DNA of 64,000 nt from Telmatactis stephensoni (Eukaryota; Cnidaria; Anthozoa; Actiniaria; Isophelliidae). Each line of letters opens with the position of its first letter. Positions within the stretch are counted from its first letter, which is position 1. Positions 25,501-32,089 of the stretch are shown here, piece by piece. The notes under the pieces were generated by a model that was not told the DNA's origin, ran no database searches, and saw only the letters and a list, made by a program, of their open reading frames with translations. The stretch spans positions 700,001-764,000 of the forward strand of contig JALIZF010001798.1 of the NCBI GenBank assembly GCA_029948255.1. The letters are read 5' to 3'. The position numbers and the translations under genes are program-made.

Positions 25501-28500
25501 CCACGAAGTAACACTGATGTAAACTAGTGGAATAATGACCGTAAAAATGGAAATTGTTGAGATTAAGGTGGCCCGTACTTATTGATTTGTTTGTCTCCCC
25601 GATTAGTAGGGCACTTGTGCCCGGCTATAAGACTAGAGACTTTAATAAAGTTATTATTATTATTATTATTATACATGAATTTTAATCGCGTCTTTTTACA
25701 TCAAAACCTGGTCCGATTTCTGAGGAATTTGCAGCCATTTGTCTTCAAGCCTTGAGCTTTGCACCGATAATGATTTTTCTGCGAATTAGATAAAATAATT
25801 CGAGATCAGACGATCTTAAAAAAATTGGTAATAAATCCACAAATCTACGGTGAATTTTTTCCTGTTTCGTTAATCAAGTATAAAGGCATAGAGGAGTACA
25901 TACAACATGTATCGCGCCAATTTAATCCTTAGAAGTTATGATACAAAATTTGCGCTGCCTGTTACGACGCAAAATTATGTAGTCAAAACTACCGCCAAAA
26001 TCTTAACAAAATTTCAAAAACAGCGAGAACCATATCTGCTATAAGAAAGACAAATGCCTATTGTAACTTGTGAACAAAATATGGAGACATGAGAAACTAA
26101 ACACCAATGTTATCCTCAAGCGAACTTGGGGAATAATTTTTGCGACCACGAGGTGAGCGTTGCGAGTTTGTATGACCTCGACTTCTACAAATTCTGTCGA
26201 ACTGTTTCGTGAAAGATGTGACAAGACAAGATGTTAACATACCTGCTGCCAAATGTCGCTGTCTTTACTGCACTAGGTATAATTCAGTAAGCGTTCAAAA
26301 GTAAGCAACTGCATTGAGTCGACATTTGAACTACCAAGGTACTAGTCCAGACCCAGGCCTCTTTTTACCCCGCTCCGCTTCGGTAAAACAGAGTCCAGAA
26401 GAACTTGCATGCGCATGCGTTACATGACAGACACCGTAAAATTTTGGTATGACCTGGTTACAAGGCTATCGTTCAACATGGTGCTCTTTAGGAAGGGTTA
26501 GATGAAAGTTTATCTGAATTAAATCAGCTTTATGGGGCTCATTTTGAAAACGAATACATCGAAGCAGTTAAGTATGCCTTCACTTGTACAAAGCACACGT
26601 CTTTACACAAATTGGAACAAATCCAAGCCCTATATGACTTGTCAAAAGGCCTTGTAACCAGGTCACACCAAAACTTTACGATTTCTGATTGGTTCATGTA
26701 ACGCTTGCGCATGCAAGTTCTTCTGGACTCTGTTTTACCGAAGCGGAGAGGGGGAAAAAGAGGCCTGGGTCTGGACTACCAAGGTACAAGCCTCATGCTT
26801 TGTTAATTTATTCAAAACAACACCTTACTATCTGTTGCAAAATTCCACACGGGATTTCGACTCAGAAGGACTCAGAAGCAATTGGAGTCAGAGAACTACT
26901 GTCTTTGTTCCCAAAAGATCCCGTTGTGAGTTCCCGGCTCTTTAGCTGAGTTTTGTCTGTTATGTCGTCCTCCTAGATCCTGGATCAAAATTGGTCCTTC
27001 TTAGCCCTCTGCATCCCGACCTCCCTTCCATTGCGTTTTGGTCTTTCCCGTTCTCATATTAGAGTGATTTAGCAAACACGACGAGAGGCGAAAACAGAAC
27101 ATGAACGAGCCAAATATATACATATATACTAATTTGCATATTTTCAAATTTCTCTAAAATAGCATCTTTTTCATAAAAAAGTTAAGCCAAAGTACTTATC
27201 ACCATAAAGTCTGAATAACTGCATCGTAAATTTGCAAAGAATTTCAGTATATTTTTTAGTCGTGCCAGGCCTTAGGCTGCGTCTATATATCATCCATGTC
27301 GCAAACCTGCATATTACCCAGAAGTCCTTCGGGCTCGGGCTAACCTCGCGTCACACACGTACACAGGTTCGCCATGTTGGACGAGGATGTGGAGGGTCAT
27401 TGTACCATGTTTTCAGTATCCTTGAAATGCTCACTTTACTTAGCAAACTACAACCGTAAGCATGTTTCGGTCGGGTCGGTCCGCGAACACCAAGTCAAAG
27501 CCTCAGTTAAAATCCATGAAAGCCTTGACATCTGTGAAAGCCTTAACTACTTTGAAAGCCTGTGAGCTGTCCATGAAAACCTATCTAATATCCAACAATA
27601 CTACTAACTTTTATGAAAGCTACATTCCGTAATCATTTTCATTCCAAAACTGATGTAAGACACGAATCATGTTGTACAAGAAAGACGCCATGTTTGATTT
27701 CTCGACTCAACAAACCCAGGAAAACGCCAACCATGCACTTTTTGGTGTCGTTATTTCTTGACACCAGAAGGAATTAAGCTTATTGTGAAGAAAGACACCT
27801 GTAAAAAAACATTAAGTCCACTCAGTTTTCTGTTATGATTTATCAACTTTAACAGCAGCAAGTGATAACGTTGCGAGTATGCGCGGTCCGCTGAACGGAA
27901 TTCATGTGATCGCTGGAGCATGCAATGAAAATGGCGGCTCTATTAAAATTCGCTATCGTTCTTCTGCTTATTCTTTGTTGTTTTCTGTTTGTTGAGGGCA
28001 GGAAAGACAAGTTTTTCTTCTTACTTTCATAAAAGTTATAACCATCTCGCAAAACCGATACTCAACTTTAGTATTTGAATGCAGTAAAGCCGAAAATATT
28101 TCGAAAATGTTTGGTTTGCGCAGTACACGTTACAAATATAAAGCTAAACCGAGTTTTATGCCACATTTAATAAACACAAACACGGAAAAGGAACTTCAAG
28201 TGATGACTGTTTTAATGCTTTTATCACTTAAAAATGCTTCAGAAGGTCTACACGTACAATTTAAATCAATTTGTACTCATATAAACTGCAATAGTATTTC
28301 TTATTACTGTAATACTTGTGTACCTGTTATGATTAACAAATTTTGTTCAAATTGTGGAGCTAAAGAAAAAGAGATTTTCAACAGGTTATCATCTAAAAAC
28401 AACATAAACTTTAATATTTCAAATGCAACTTCAAACAGCTGCTAGATCAGTACATCAATACACACTAAGCAGACTTGACACCATTAAACTATGCACACCC

Positions 28501-31464
28501 ACTAAATAATCCTACACATGTAAATGATACACACCCAAATATATGTGTACAGATACTACTGAAATAGTTCAAGAACAAAAAATGTTGTGTTTGGCTGTGA
28601 TCCTTTTACATATCATAGCCTGGAAGTTATTGATATCACTTCACTAATAGCATCTAATAAACACCATCTCCAAATACTGGACTATGCATATGAGCTGGCT
28701 TGTTTGAGTTGCTAGGAAACCCTCATGTATAGTGGTTGCAAATCTATGAGAATAATGGAAAAGATGGCAATTTAGTTGACTTTATCACCTCTCATTATAG
28801 TGGACACCCTTTGGATTGTCATTTAGTTTCCGTAATAGCAAGGGTCTATAAATATATACAAGAGTGGGGTGCCTGCAACAGACTGTACACTTCTTAACTT
28901 ACCTAGTAATTAAGTTAGGAAGTGCCCAGTACGTGTGTTGGCAAACAGACATAAACACACAATCCATTTAACTTTTTTCAAAAGTTCTGGCTGTTAAATT
29001 TCAGGATAAATATAATCAACATGCTTAGCTAGCATCTTGATGTTAGGTCTGATCCCTCCTTCAATGCAGATCTATCTTATCTTGAAGGTTTTACAATATT
29101 ATAATTATAAGATTCATTGTTGTATGCATATACATGAGTAAAATTGTAAAGTTGGCATCCAGAAAAAATAGCTCAACTGTAAAGGACACTTAGGACCTCT
29201 CTTTTCTGACTGATTTCTCAAACTCCCGAAAATAATTCATGCTCAATGCTCAATAGCAGCCTCAAAAGAAGCAAAGTGTTGACATCAAGTGATTGAAGAT
29301 TAATTTAGGCTTAATTTTGACCAGCATGAAATTTGCTTGTACATTACACATTGCTAAATACCATCAAAATTCTCAAATTTCCCCCCTAAAAGATAATCGT
29401 TTGAAGTCGTTATTCAACTTCACCAACAGTGGCAATATCATTTTTCGAGACTTTAGGTGGGATATATCTTGGGGTGTAACAAGTAATCACTGTCAAAATC
29501 ACACAAAAATGGGATTTCAGAGGAATAACTCCGATCGAGTTTGCTGTTATTTTAAAATAAAAGCTTTTGATCCTTATTTTTAACTACCCACAAGAAATAC
29601 TGATGCATAAAGACCTACCTTTTTGGTACACTGTCCTAAAATTCATTGTTGATAGCTCCAGGGCCATTCAGAATTTCCATGAACACATGTCAACAAACCA
29701 CTTCTTCCACACTTCAGTCAACCAAACCAAGTGAGAAATTTAGCAAAATTTAGCAGGAAAAAAAGATACCTTTTTTATACAGACAGCTTTAAAAAGACTC
29801 CATAAATATTTTGGGTGGATAATAAGTGTTCATGGAAGTACGAATAGCTTGAAATAATCCTTTCAAACTGCCACATTTCACTAGTTTCGTGCCGCCATTA
29901 CGAGTTTCGCTAGAACGCGCACTGAAGTTTGACGCATGCGCAGATGTTATCACTTGCTGCTAACTTTAACAGGACTCATTAATCGAATGATTTGACTATT
30001 AACTTTAATTAATACTGATATATAGGTTATTTGCTAGTATTGTAATTAATCTTGCCTCATGGTAAATAAAAACACTATTTTTCTAGAACAAATTATTCAA
30101 TATTTATAAGCTTATCAAGAATACATATAGGCTCTCAGTAAGCCCCCTTCACCTTGTTGTGTTACACAGTTCTTTTCACTTTATCCTTGAACAATAATAG
30201 TCATCTTGCTGCACATTGGAATGCAGCTCAATTTGGAGGGCAAAACAAAAGAGCATGTCCTATTGGCTGGAAACTATTGTTTTTACCCTCCAAAATGTAC
30301 TCATTCATACGTGCTGCAAAGGGTGTATTGTTTAAGGATAAAGTGAAAAGAATTGTGTGACACAACAAGGGAGCTTATTGTGTGACATTATGTTCTATGT
30401 ATTTTTCCAATGTAAAGCACTAGTCAAAGTAAACCCCCACCCCAACTCGCCATTTAATCTTATTCTACTACAATGCTGCTAACTCTGAGTCTATCAATTT
30501 ATTTCTGAGACACGATTGACTTATCAACCAGTTGTTGAAAATTCATTGTAAATTGTCTTTTTTTTACAAATTTTAGAAACCACTTTCGCGCGGAAACGTT
30601 CTAGTTTGGACATTTTAGTGCTAAAATACGCACGAAAAACGTCATTTTTTCAATGTTTCTACCTGTATTTTTCTTAACTTTCAAATGTTTTGTAAATCAT
30701 AACAAGAAAGCAAAATTTGAAATAAAAAATTGGGGTCACTTTGCTCGTTCGAGAGTTATTCTCAAAATTACCATCAAATTTATAGTAAATTCGGCACTTT
30801 TCCGAGAAGAAACTGGGGCGGGTTTTACAAAACTCACTATTTGTCGCACCAAAATTGTGCTTTTAAGCTTTTTTAGTCGTAATTTGAATGAAAATGCTGA
30901 CAAAGACGTAATACTGTGCTTTGTGAACCATGCGCGGTAGACGTGCGCGGTGCAAAACAGAGGAGAATCACCTTAATAGGTGCGAAATGTAGTAGGAATC
31001 ATTTAATACGTAGCGCCAGTCAGCTGTTTTACAGTAACATGTTGTTTCCAAGTCGAGTCAATTTAACACAATCAACTAATAGACCTTTATCACGCTAACA
31101 GGACATTATCGAAAATATTTGATTTATTGGAAAAAAATTACTATCAAATTTGTCACATCCCTATTAGTAAAACTGCAGAGTTTTGTAAAGATTGTCCTTT
31201 AACTGACGGTGATATGAAAAGCTTCATTGAAAACATTTTAAGAAATGTTTTATTTCATTTCAGGCCCTGATCCATCCGTATTTCTTCACTGAGCCCCTTC
31301 CAGCGCACCATTCAGAGCTACCTATTCCAGCACGTAATACTAAAAAAGCCACCGTGCGAGGACCTCACAGCCGAGGCTTTGACATTGACACTAAATTGGA
31401 GAAGTCTCTTGTCAGCCGAGATCGTCTTTACCATTGTAAATTGCTGTCAATGCAACAAAAATGA
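1527..31464 (+). CDS. CDK20: CDK20 (CCRK) protein kinase gene, 5' partial, 10 exons in window
   Basis: Serine/threonine kinase of the CDK family. Known role in animals: cell-cycle-related kinase acting on CILK1/MAK-type kinases, in cilium length control and Hedgehog signalling. Exons: 1527-1566, 2893-3006, 4671-4745, 9778-9899, 12056-12118, 18633-18684, 18777-18848, 19274-19366, 25281-25343, 31264-31464. Joined, they give 298 residues with no stop before TGA at 31462. Visible motifs: HR|DLKPAN split over two exons (catalytic loop), [17 protein letters not shown] (T-loop threonine and P+1 loop), [13 protein letters not shown] and the CDK20-typical tail [12 protein letters not shown]. Human CDK20 has 346 residues, so about 50 N-terminal residues are missing; no such exon is visible in 1-1526. 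All ten junctions have AG/GT ends. The gene spans at least 30 kb because introns are packed with mobile elements. The C-terminal end ([15 protein letters not shown]) does not look like the vertebrate end. Confidence 0.95.
2893..3006 (+). CDS. CDK20: CDK20 exon (N-lobe strands, hinge)
   Basis: Thirty-eight codons starting [20 protein letters not shown], then [26 protein letters not shown] is the hinge and the start of helix D. The acceptor is ttcaccacag and the donor gtacta; both ends are phase 0. Confidence 0.95.
3165..3967. mobile_element. 803-bp foldback element (long TIR)
   Basis: The left arm starting ACATAAAGACTGAAG pairs with the right arm ending CTTCAGTCTTTATGT. The arms stay complementary for about 330 bases each, leaving a short central loop near 3480-3620. 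Both arms carry the CAGACTACTTCTCA segment. It sits in the CDK20 intron between exons at 3006 and 4671. No clear target duplication and no coding sequence, so a non-autonomous DNA transposon is inferred. Confidence 0.85.
4225..4394. repeat. 11-bp minisatellite (CTTACCGTTAC)n
   Basis: About 15 near-perfect copies of an 11-base unit with one TTATCG variant. The bases before it (4168-4223) contain the complement (GGTAACGGTAAG, GGTCGGTAA), so the block can fold back on the array. The open frame across it is repetitive and not a gene. Confidence 0.92.
4671..4745 (+). CDS. CDK20: CDK20 exon (helix E, start of catalytic loop)
   Basis: Twenty-five codons from [18 protein letters not shown] to NRGIMHR. 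The HR of the HRD motif closes the exon and D opens the next one. The acceptor is tctcaacag and the donor gtgaga. Confidence 0.95.
6610..6720. repeat. Tandem hairpin repeat
   Basis: Two consecutive copies of CCAATCAGAA..CGCGTATCG followed by TTTTTTCACGTGTGAGAAAA-type hairpins and ACGATACGTCC, period about 50 bases. It lies within the 5255-9549 element. Confidence 0.7.
7599..7738. mobile_element. 140-bp foldback MITE
   Basis: CATGGAAAGTGC at the left pairs with GCGCACTTTCCATG at the right. GTTTTTATTCAC and TATCATAAAA continue the inverted repeat to the centre, around CGCTCGAAGGACTCGC. Confidence 0.88.
9039..9355. mobile_element. 317-bp foldback element with 9-bp target duplication
   Basis: Termini GACACTAGTGAAAAACGTC and GACGTTTTTCACTAGTGTC are perfect inverted repeats continuing into GCGCATG. 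The element is flanked by CACTGTACC at 9030-9038 and 9356-9364. The inverted-repeat partner at 5808-5838 holds the uninterrupted sequence CATCACTGTACCA, so the insertion is directly evident. A 9-bp duplication fits Mutator-like elements. Confidence 0.9.
9553..9681. mobile_element. 129-bp MITE (GAGTGATTTTC family)
   Basis: AGAGTGATTTTCGTTTGACC at the left end pairs with GGTCAAATGAAAACCACTC at the right, both A/T-rich inside. A related end (GAGTGATTTTTATCGG) occurs at 37877-38017. Confidence 0.8.
9778..9899 (+). CDS. CDK20: CDK20 exon (catalytic loop, DFG, activation segment)
   Basis: Begins [10 protein letters not shown], holding the catalytic Asp and the metal-binding Asn. It continues through [20 protein letters not shown] to VATR; the last arginine codon is split AG|A with the next exon. 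The acceptor is tttgtag and the donor gtacaa. A foldback MITE starts 45 bases downstream of the donor. Confidence 0.95.
9944..10076. mobile_element. 133-bp palindromic MITE
   Basis: ATTACACGG at the left pairs with CCGTGTAAT at the right. The stem includes GAAGATATGGAGTTTATCTT and its complement, with the AAATATTTC inner stem around GAGCGCAGCGAACG. It is located 45 bases downstream of the CDK20 donor at 9900. Confidence 0.9.
10325..10470. repeat. Paired GATATCATCACATGTGATG palindromes
   Basis: Two hairpin-forming sites (about 10337-10361 and 10389-10416) separated by CTCTGATTGGTTG. The arrangement is like a small MITE or TIR pair. Confidence 0.6.
10481..10608. repeat. Heptamer microsatellite (TACTATA)n
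   Basis: About 18 uninterrupted copies of a 7-base unit. On the minus strand it directly follows the end of the Penelope-like remnant, so it may have been seeded by that element's 3' end. Confidence 0.95.
10622..10648 (-). ncRNA. Hammerhead-ribozyme-like motif (downstream copy)
   Basis: Minus strand CCGACGA, then a short GAC/GTC stem with CAAG loop, then GAAA. This matches the hammerhead core CUGANGA-stem II-GAAA with one core change (U to C). A cleavage site and stems I and III are not clear from reading. Confidence 0.4.
10818..10849 (-). ncRNA. Hammerhead-like motif (upstream copy), degenerate
   Basis: Minus strand CCGATGT, stem GGAC/GTCC with TGTAG loop, then GAAA. Two core positions differ from CUGANGA, so catalysis is unlikely. 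Two spaced copies fit the repeated terminal structure of Penelope-like elements. Confidence 0.3.
11185..11378. mobile_element. 194-bp PIF/Harbinger-type MITE
   Basis: AGCCCGCCGCACACG at the left and CGTGTGCGGCGGGCT at the right are perfect inverted repeats. Longer arms include GCCACGCGAGGCAC and its complement. The element is flanked by TAA at 11182-11184 and 11379-11381, the 3-bp duplication made by PIF/Harbinger transposases. Confidence 0.9.
11432..11599 (-). pseudogene. GIY-YIG endonuclease domain of Penelope-like element
   Basis: The minus-strand frame reads [20 protein letters not shown], then [19 protein letters not shown] and ends ILISQEH before a stop at 11432. VYKIPCxDCxxxYIxETGRxLxxRLxEHK is the GIY-YIG nuclease core fused to the C-terminus of Penelope-like reverse transcriptases. 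Upstream, a run of nine A residues separates it from [15 protein letters not shown] in another frame, so it is frameshifted. Confidence 0.88.
12056..12118 (+). CDS. CDK20: CDK20 exon (WYRAPE, P+1 loop)
   Basis: Sixty-three bases. The first A completes the arginine of VATR, then [20 protein letters not shown], with the last two bases (TG) starting a tryptophan codon finished in the next exon. The acceptor is ttctttcacag and the donor gtatgt. It overlaps a longer meaningless open frame on the other strand. Confidence 0.93.
12224..12311. mobile_element. 88-bp foldback MITE
   Basis: CAATTATTCCACGAAATCGA pairs with TGAGTGGAATAATTG; GTCGTAC/GTACGAC forms the inner stem. It starts 105 bases downstream of the CDK20 exon ending 12118. 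Confidence 0.8.
12312..14610 (+). other. CDK20 intron: no gene recognised
   Basis: AT-rich. Scattered open frames (for example 13761-14033, 90 codons) show no family motif, splice pattern or codon signature that I can support. Fragments such as CCGCCATTTTGTTTAC are typical of the local repeats. Confidence 0.5.
14707..14762. repeat. (GTCC)n microsatellite
   Basis: About 14 tetramer copies. In the inverted second E1 copy the matching position is at the window end (from about 63981), where GGACGGAC starts. Confidence 0.95.
15694..15849. mobile_element. 156-bp palindromic MITE nested in the 1683-bp element
   Basis: GGTTATTTGATG at the left pairs with CATCAAATAACC. The stem continues through GGAATAC and ATTTCACG to TTTATGTTAT/ATAACATAAA near the centre. 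Confidence 0.85.
15851..16539. mobile_element. About 690-bp TIR element nested in the 1683-bp element
   Basis: ATTATCCTATAACTATTACA at 15852 has its complement TGTAATAGTTATAGGATAAT at 16518. The interior has CTGTATTCATAGAAAAT repeated twice near 16448 and 16480. A minus-strand open frame (16090-16287) is not recognisable. Confidence 0.75.
17471..17726. mobile_element. 256-bp MITE nested in E1
   Basis: TAGACGACTTTC and GGCGG at the left, with CCGCC and GAAAGTCGTCTA at the right. The repeat continues through CGAGGCC..AAGGCC and lasts about 60 bases. The inverted E1 copy near 63095 lacks it, reading GACAAGTATTCACC, so the target is probably TA. Confidence 0.88.
18633..18684 (+). CDS. CDK20: CDK20 exon (helix F)
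   Basis: Fifty-two bases. G completes the Trp codon, then [17 protein letters not shown], which matches the helix F region of CDK20. The acceptor is gactgtag and the donor gtaggt. Confidence 0.93.
18777..18848 (+). CDS. CDK20: CDK20 exon (CMGC insert start)
   Basis: Twenty-four codons, [20 protein letters not shown] then DIWP; phase 0 at both ends. The acceptor is ttgcctacag and the donor gtaagt. The preceding intron is only 92 bases, the shortest in the gene. Confidence 0.95.
18989..19135. repeat. (GACC)n-rich tetramer repeat in CDK20 intron
   Basis: Imperfect GACC/GACA/GAGC tetramers filling a third of the 425-base intron between exons ending 18848 and starting 19274. Long open frames in all phases here are artefacts of the repeat. 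Confidence 0.93.
19274..19366 (+). CDS. CDK20: CDK20 exon (CMGC insert)
   Basis: Thirty-one codons beginning [20 protein letters not shown] and ending [11 protein letters not shown], collinear with the human segment around LTELPDYNKISF. The acceptor is tgtatag and the donor gtaaga. Confidence 0.95.
20003..20566. mobile_element. 564-bp MITE (TTCTTGG family), copy 1
   Basis: Ends TTCTTGGTTTGCACTGACG and GACGTCACATGCAAACCAAG..AA with TA on both sides. The centre is a strong hairpin GTCCGCCATCTTGGTG / CACCAACATGGCGGAC at 20191-20234. A second copy is at 51497-52243. Confidence 0.88.
20590..21174 (+). pseudogene. IS630/Tc1-like transposase, 5' part
   Basis: 194 codons. An N-terminal helix-turn-helix region ([20 protein letters not shown]) is followed by a second DNA-binding part ([28 protein letters not shown]). 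It ends with [13 protein letters not shown], which looks like the first catalytic Asp of the DDE core. The frame is lost at 21174; [19 protein letters not shown] follows in another frame at about 21267-21324, so the gene is frameshifted and lacks the second D and last D/E. Its role would be cut-and-paste of the 19731-24891 element. The family call rests on the HTH plus FFDESG pattern. Confidence 0.7.
21332..22471 (+). pseudogene. Second E2 coding region, split by a LINE
   Basis: 21332 to about 21729 reads [20 protein letters not shown], a Ser/Pro-rich linker, then a coiled coil ([20 protein letters not shown]) ending SSKRSK. After the LINE (21730-22342) the frame resumes with [19 protein letters not shown] and a helical [17 protein letters not shown] stop at about 22469-22471. 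C-x4-C-x5-C could bind zinc. I do not recognise the protein; the coiled coil plus Cys cluster suggests an accessory or DNA-binding product of the transposon. The continuity across the LINE is inference. Confidence 0.5.
21730..22342 (-). mobile_element. LINE 3' fragment (CR1/L2-like), 5' truncated
   Basis: The minus strand reads [20 protein letters not shown] through [34 protein letters not shown] and RTITDWNSL. This is the conserved C-terminal end of CR1/L2-type reverse transcriptase polyproteins. The 3' end is AATAAAGTGAAGTGAAC, preceded by a TCTATTATT-rich tract (21790-21900). It disrupts the second E2 coding region. Confidence 0.85.
22730..22982. repeat. A/C-only tract: (AAAAC)n, (ACACA)n, (AAACC)n
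   Basis: About 250 bases with essentially no G or T on the plus strand, formed from consecutive pentamer arrays. Long frames rich in Phe/Cys/Val or Gln/Asn/Thr across it are artefacts. Confidence 0.95.
23217..23720 (+). pseudogene. Coding-like remnant inside E2
   Basis: Overlapping frames hold [20 protein letters not shown] then, after 23496, a 74-codon frame with [20 protein letters not shown] and [20 protein letters not shown]. Not recognised. Its place between the other E2 frames suggests a decayed part of that transposon, but it may be chance. Confidence 0.25.
24321..24602 (-). CDS. Possible cysteine-protease-like domain encoded by E2
   Basis: 93 codons: [20 protein letters not shown], then [17 protein letters not shown] and [20 protein letters not shown]. 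HQGDxRFxxxSRGRQCxxxSLxAL resembles papain-fold-like domains found in some animal transposons and large DNA viruses, where the Cys after the SRGRQ motif would be the nucleophile. No His/Asp partner is visible in this short frame, so it is a fragment at best. It is convergent with the plus-strand frames of the same element. Confidence 0.45.
   Translation of the reverse strand: MFNATLFTRGSIHQGDSRFSDISRGRQCAFISLSALLCANSCDISTWTTETVDRVLIEGDGMFLKAFEVGSIPDAETISLNHLPDRVLWLYNV
24992..25255 (+). mobile_element. tRNA-derived SINE ending 25-30 bases before a CDK20 exon
   Basis: Head: GGATGGCACAGTTGGTTAG (A box) and GAGTTCGATCC (B box), with GGATG and CATCC forming an acceptor-like stem (24995-25072). An unrelated body follows to about 25220. 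The tail is repeated CTTTA (25224-25250), as for SINEs mobilised by a LINE. The tail runs into the CDK20 exon acceptor at 25280. Confidence 0.85.
25281..25343 (+). CDS. CDK20: CDK20 exon (helices H-I)
   Basis: Twenty-one codons, [20 protein letters not shown] then E, including the conserved R of the P-x-x-R-I motif that pairs with the APE glutamate. The acceptor is gcctttacag and the donor gtgaga. A SINE ends about 30 bases upstream. Confidence 0.95.
25568..25715 (+). mobile_element. LINE 3'-end insertion into an older repeat
   Basis: The middle part (about 25597-25672) ends GACTTTAATAAAG then (TTA)n, a CR1/L2-style 3' terminus. The flanks GGCCCGTACTTATTGATTTG and TTTTAATCGCGTC are continuous, in reverse, near 31932-31983 and 38485-38530, showing the uninterrupted older repeat. 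Confidence 0.7.
26343..26778. mobile_element. 436-bp foldback with 9-bp target duplication
   Basis: TAGTCCAGACCCAGGCC at the left and GGCCTGGGTCTGGACTA at the right, continuing through CGCTTCGGTAAAACAGAGTC and its complement. Flanked by CCAAGGTAC at 26334-26342 and 26779-26787. The short unique middle includes [20 protein letters not shown] frame near 26503. Mutator-type by duplication length. Confidence 0.9.
27854..29961. mobile_element. 2.1-kb TIR element with 9-bp target duplication
   Basis: Ends AGCAGCAAGTGATAAC (27854) and GTTATCACTTGCTGCT (29961) are perfect inverted repeats followed by weaker homology (ATGGCGGC near both). Flanked by AACTTTAAC at 27845-27853 and 29962-29970. A 9-bp duplication points to the Mutator/MULE or Rehavkus type. 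It contains an open frame with a Cys cluster (28107-28445); no DDE transposase was recognised. Confidence 0.9.
28107..28445 (+). CDS. Unknown Cys-cluster ORF inside the 2.1-kb element
   Basis: 112 codons. It begins [20 protein letters not shown], has a helical middle ([20 protein letters not shown]) and a cysteine region [16 protein letters not shown] followed by CSNCG, i.e. three CxxC-like pairs that could form a zinc ribbon or RING-like fold. The start is the first Met after the left TIR. Not recognised as a known family. Position inside a transposon suggests a DNA-binding or regulatory product; it could equally be a first exon. Confidence 0.45.
   Translation: MFGLRSTRYKYKAKPSFMPHLINTNTEKELQVMTVLMLLSLKNASEGLHVQFKSICTHINCNSISYYCNTCVPVMINKFCSNCGAKEKEIFNRLSSKNNINFNISNATSNSC
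30139..30377. mobile_element. 239-bp foldback MITE
   Basis: TAAGC...CTTGTTGTG at the left and CACAACAAGG..GCTTA at the right. The stem includes TCTTTTCACTTTATCCTT and its complement AAGGATAAAGTGAAAAGA; the inner stem is GGAGGGCAAAACAA. Confidence 0.85.
31264..31464 (+). CDS. CDK20: CDK20 terminal coding exon
   Basis: Sixty-six codons then TGA. Begins [20 protein letters not shown], the CDK20-specific C-terminal signature, then [20 protein letters not shown]. The acceptor is catttcag. The nearest AATAAA downstream (31802) lies in what looks like a retroelement 3' end. Confidence 0.93.
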   Translation, partial: ALIHPYFFTEPLPAHHSELPIPARNTKKATVRGPHSRGFDIDTKLEKSLVSRDRLYHCKLLSMQQK

Positions 31465-31740
31465 TGACGCTTGGGATGACGTTACAATTTTTAGCCCCTT
31501 GGTCTCATGTTTGCTTTTGACGATAGATCAAAACATATCAGGCTATAAAACTACAGCAATATTTCAGCGCGAAGAGCTATTCTCATCGAGCTAAGTTAAT
31601 GGGTTCACGTGAGGCTTTATCGACGAATCTTTGAATTTTCGTATGAGCATGTAAGAGTTTTTCTTAATCAAAACCCAGTAAATACCGTATTTCCTTGAAT
31701 ATATTATATTATTTATTAGCAGTTTTAGATTTATTTAGAA

Positions 31741-31856
31741 TTTATTTTAGTGTCCCCAATTAGTAGGCTACTTGTGGCCAGCTAGAAGCCATTGACACTT
31801 TAATAAAGTAAGTGAGTGAGTGAGTGATCGATCGATTGATTGATTGATTATCAATA
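31741..31856 (+). mobile_element. Retroelement 3' end with GAGT/GATT tail
   Basis: CCCCAATTAGTAGGC..TTTAATAAAGT then GAGT and GATT repeats. It is similar to the 3' end at 25597-25650 (CCCCGATTAGTAGGG..TTTAATAAAGT). Its AATAAA at 31802 is the first seen after the CDK20 stop and may serve that transcript. Confidence 0.6.
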
Positions 31857-31881
31857 AGTAAACGGGGCGATTAATGCCCCA

Positions 31882-32089
31882 TTTACACGACACCGAAAAC
31901 GGCAAGGCAAAGATTATTTTAGATTTTGATGTGAAAAGACGCGATTGAAATTCATCCGACAAACAAATCAATAGGTACGGGCCACTCTAAACGGCACTGT
32001 ATGATTTGTCGTTGCCTATAAAGATAATACTAGCCAGAACAGTCATCCGAATATCATCCTTGCCTTGTCGTTTTTTGGTGTCGTGTAAA
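31882..32089. mobile_element. 208-bp MITE
   Basis: TTTACACGACACCGAAAACG pairs with GTTTTTTGGTGTCGTGTAAA; AAGGCAA/TTGCCTT extends the stem. The central part holds the older repeat GATGTGAAAAGACGCGATT. Confidence 0.75.
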
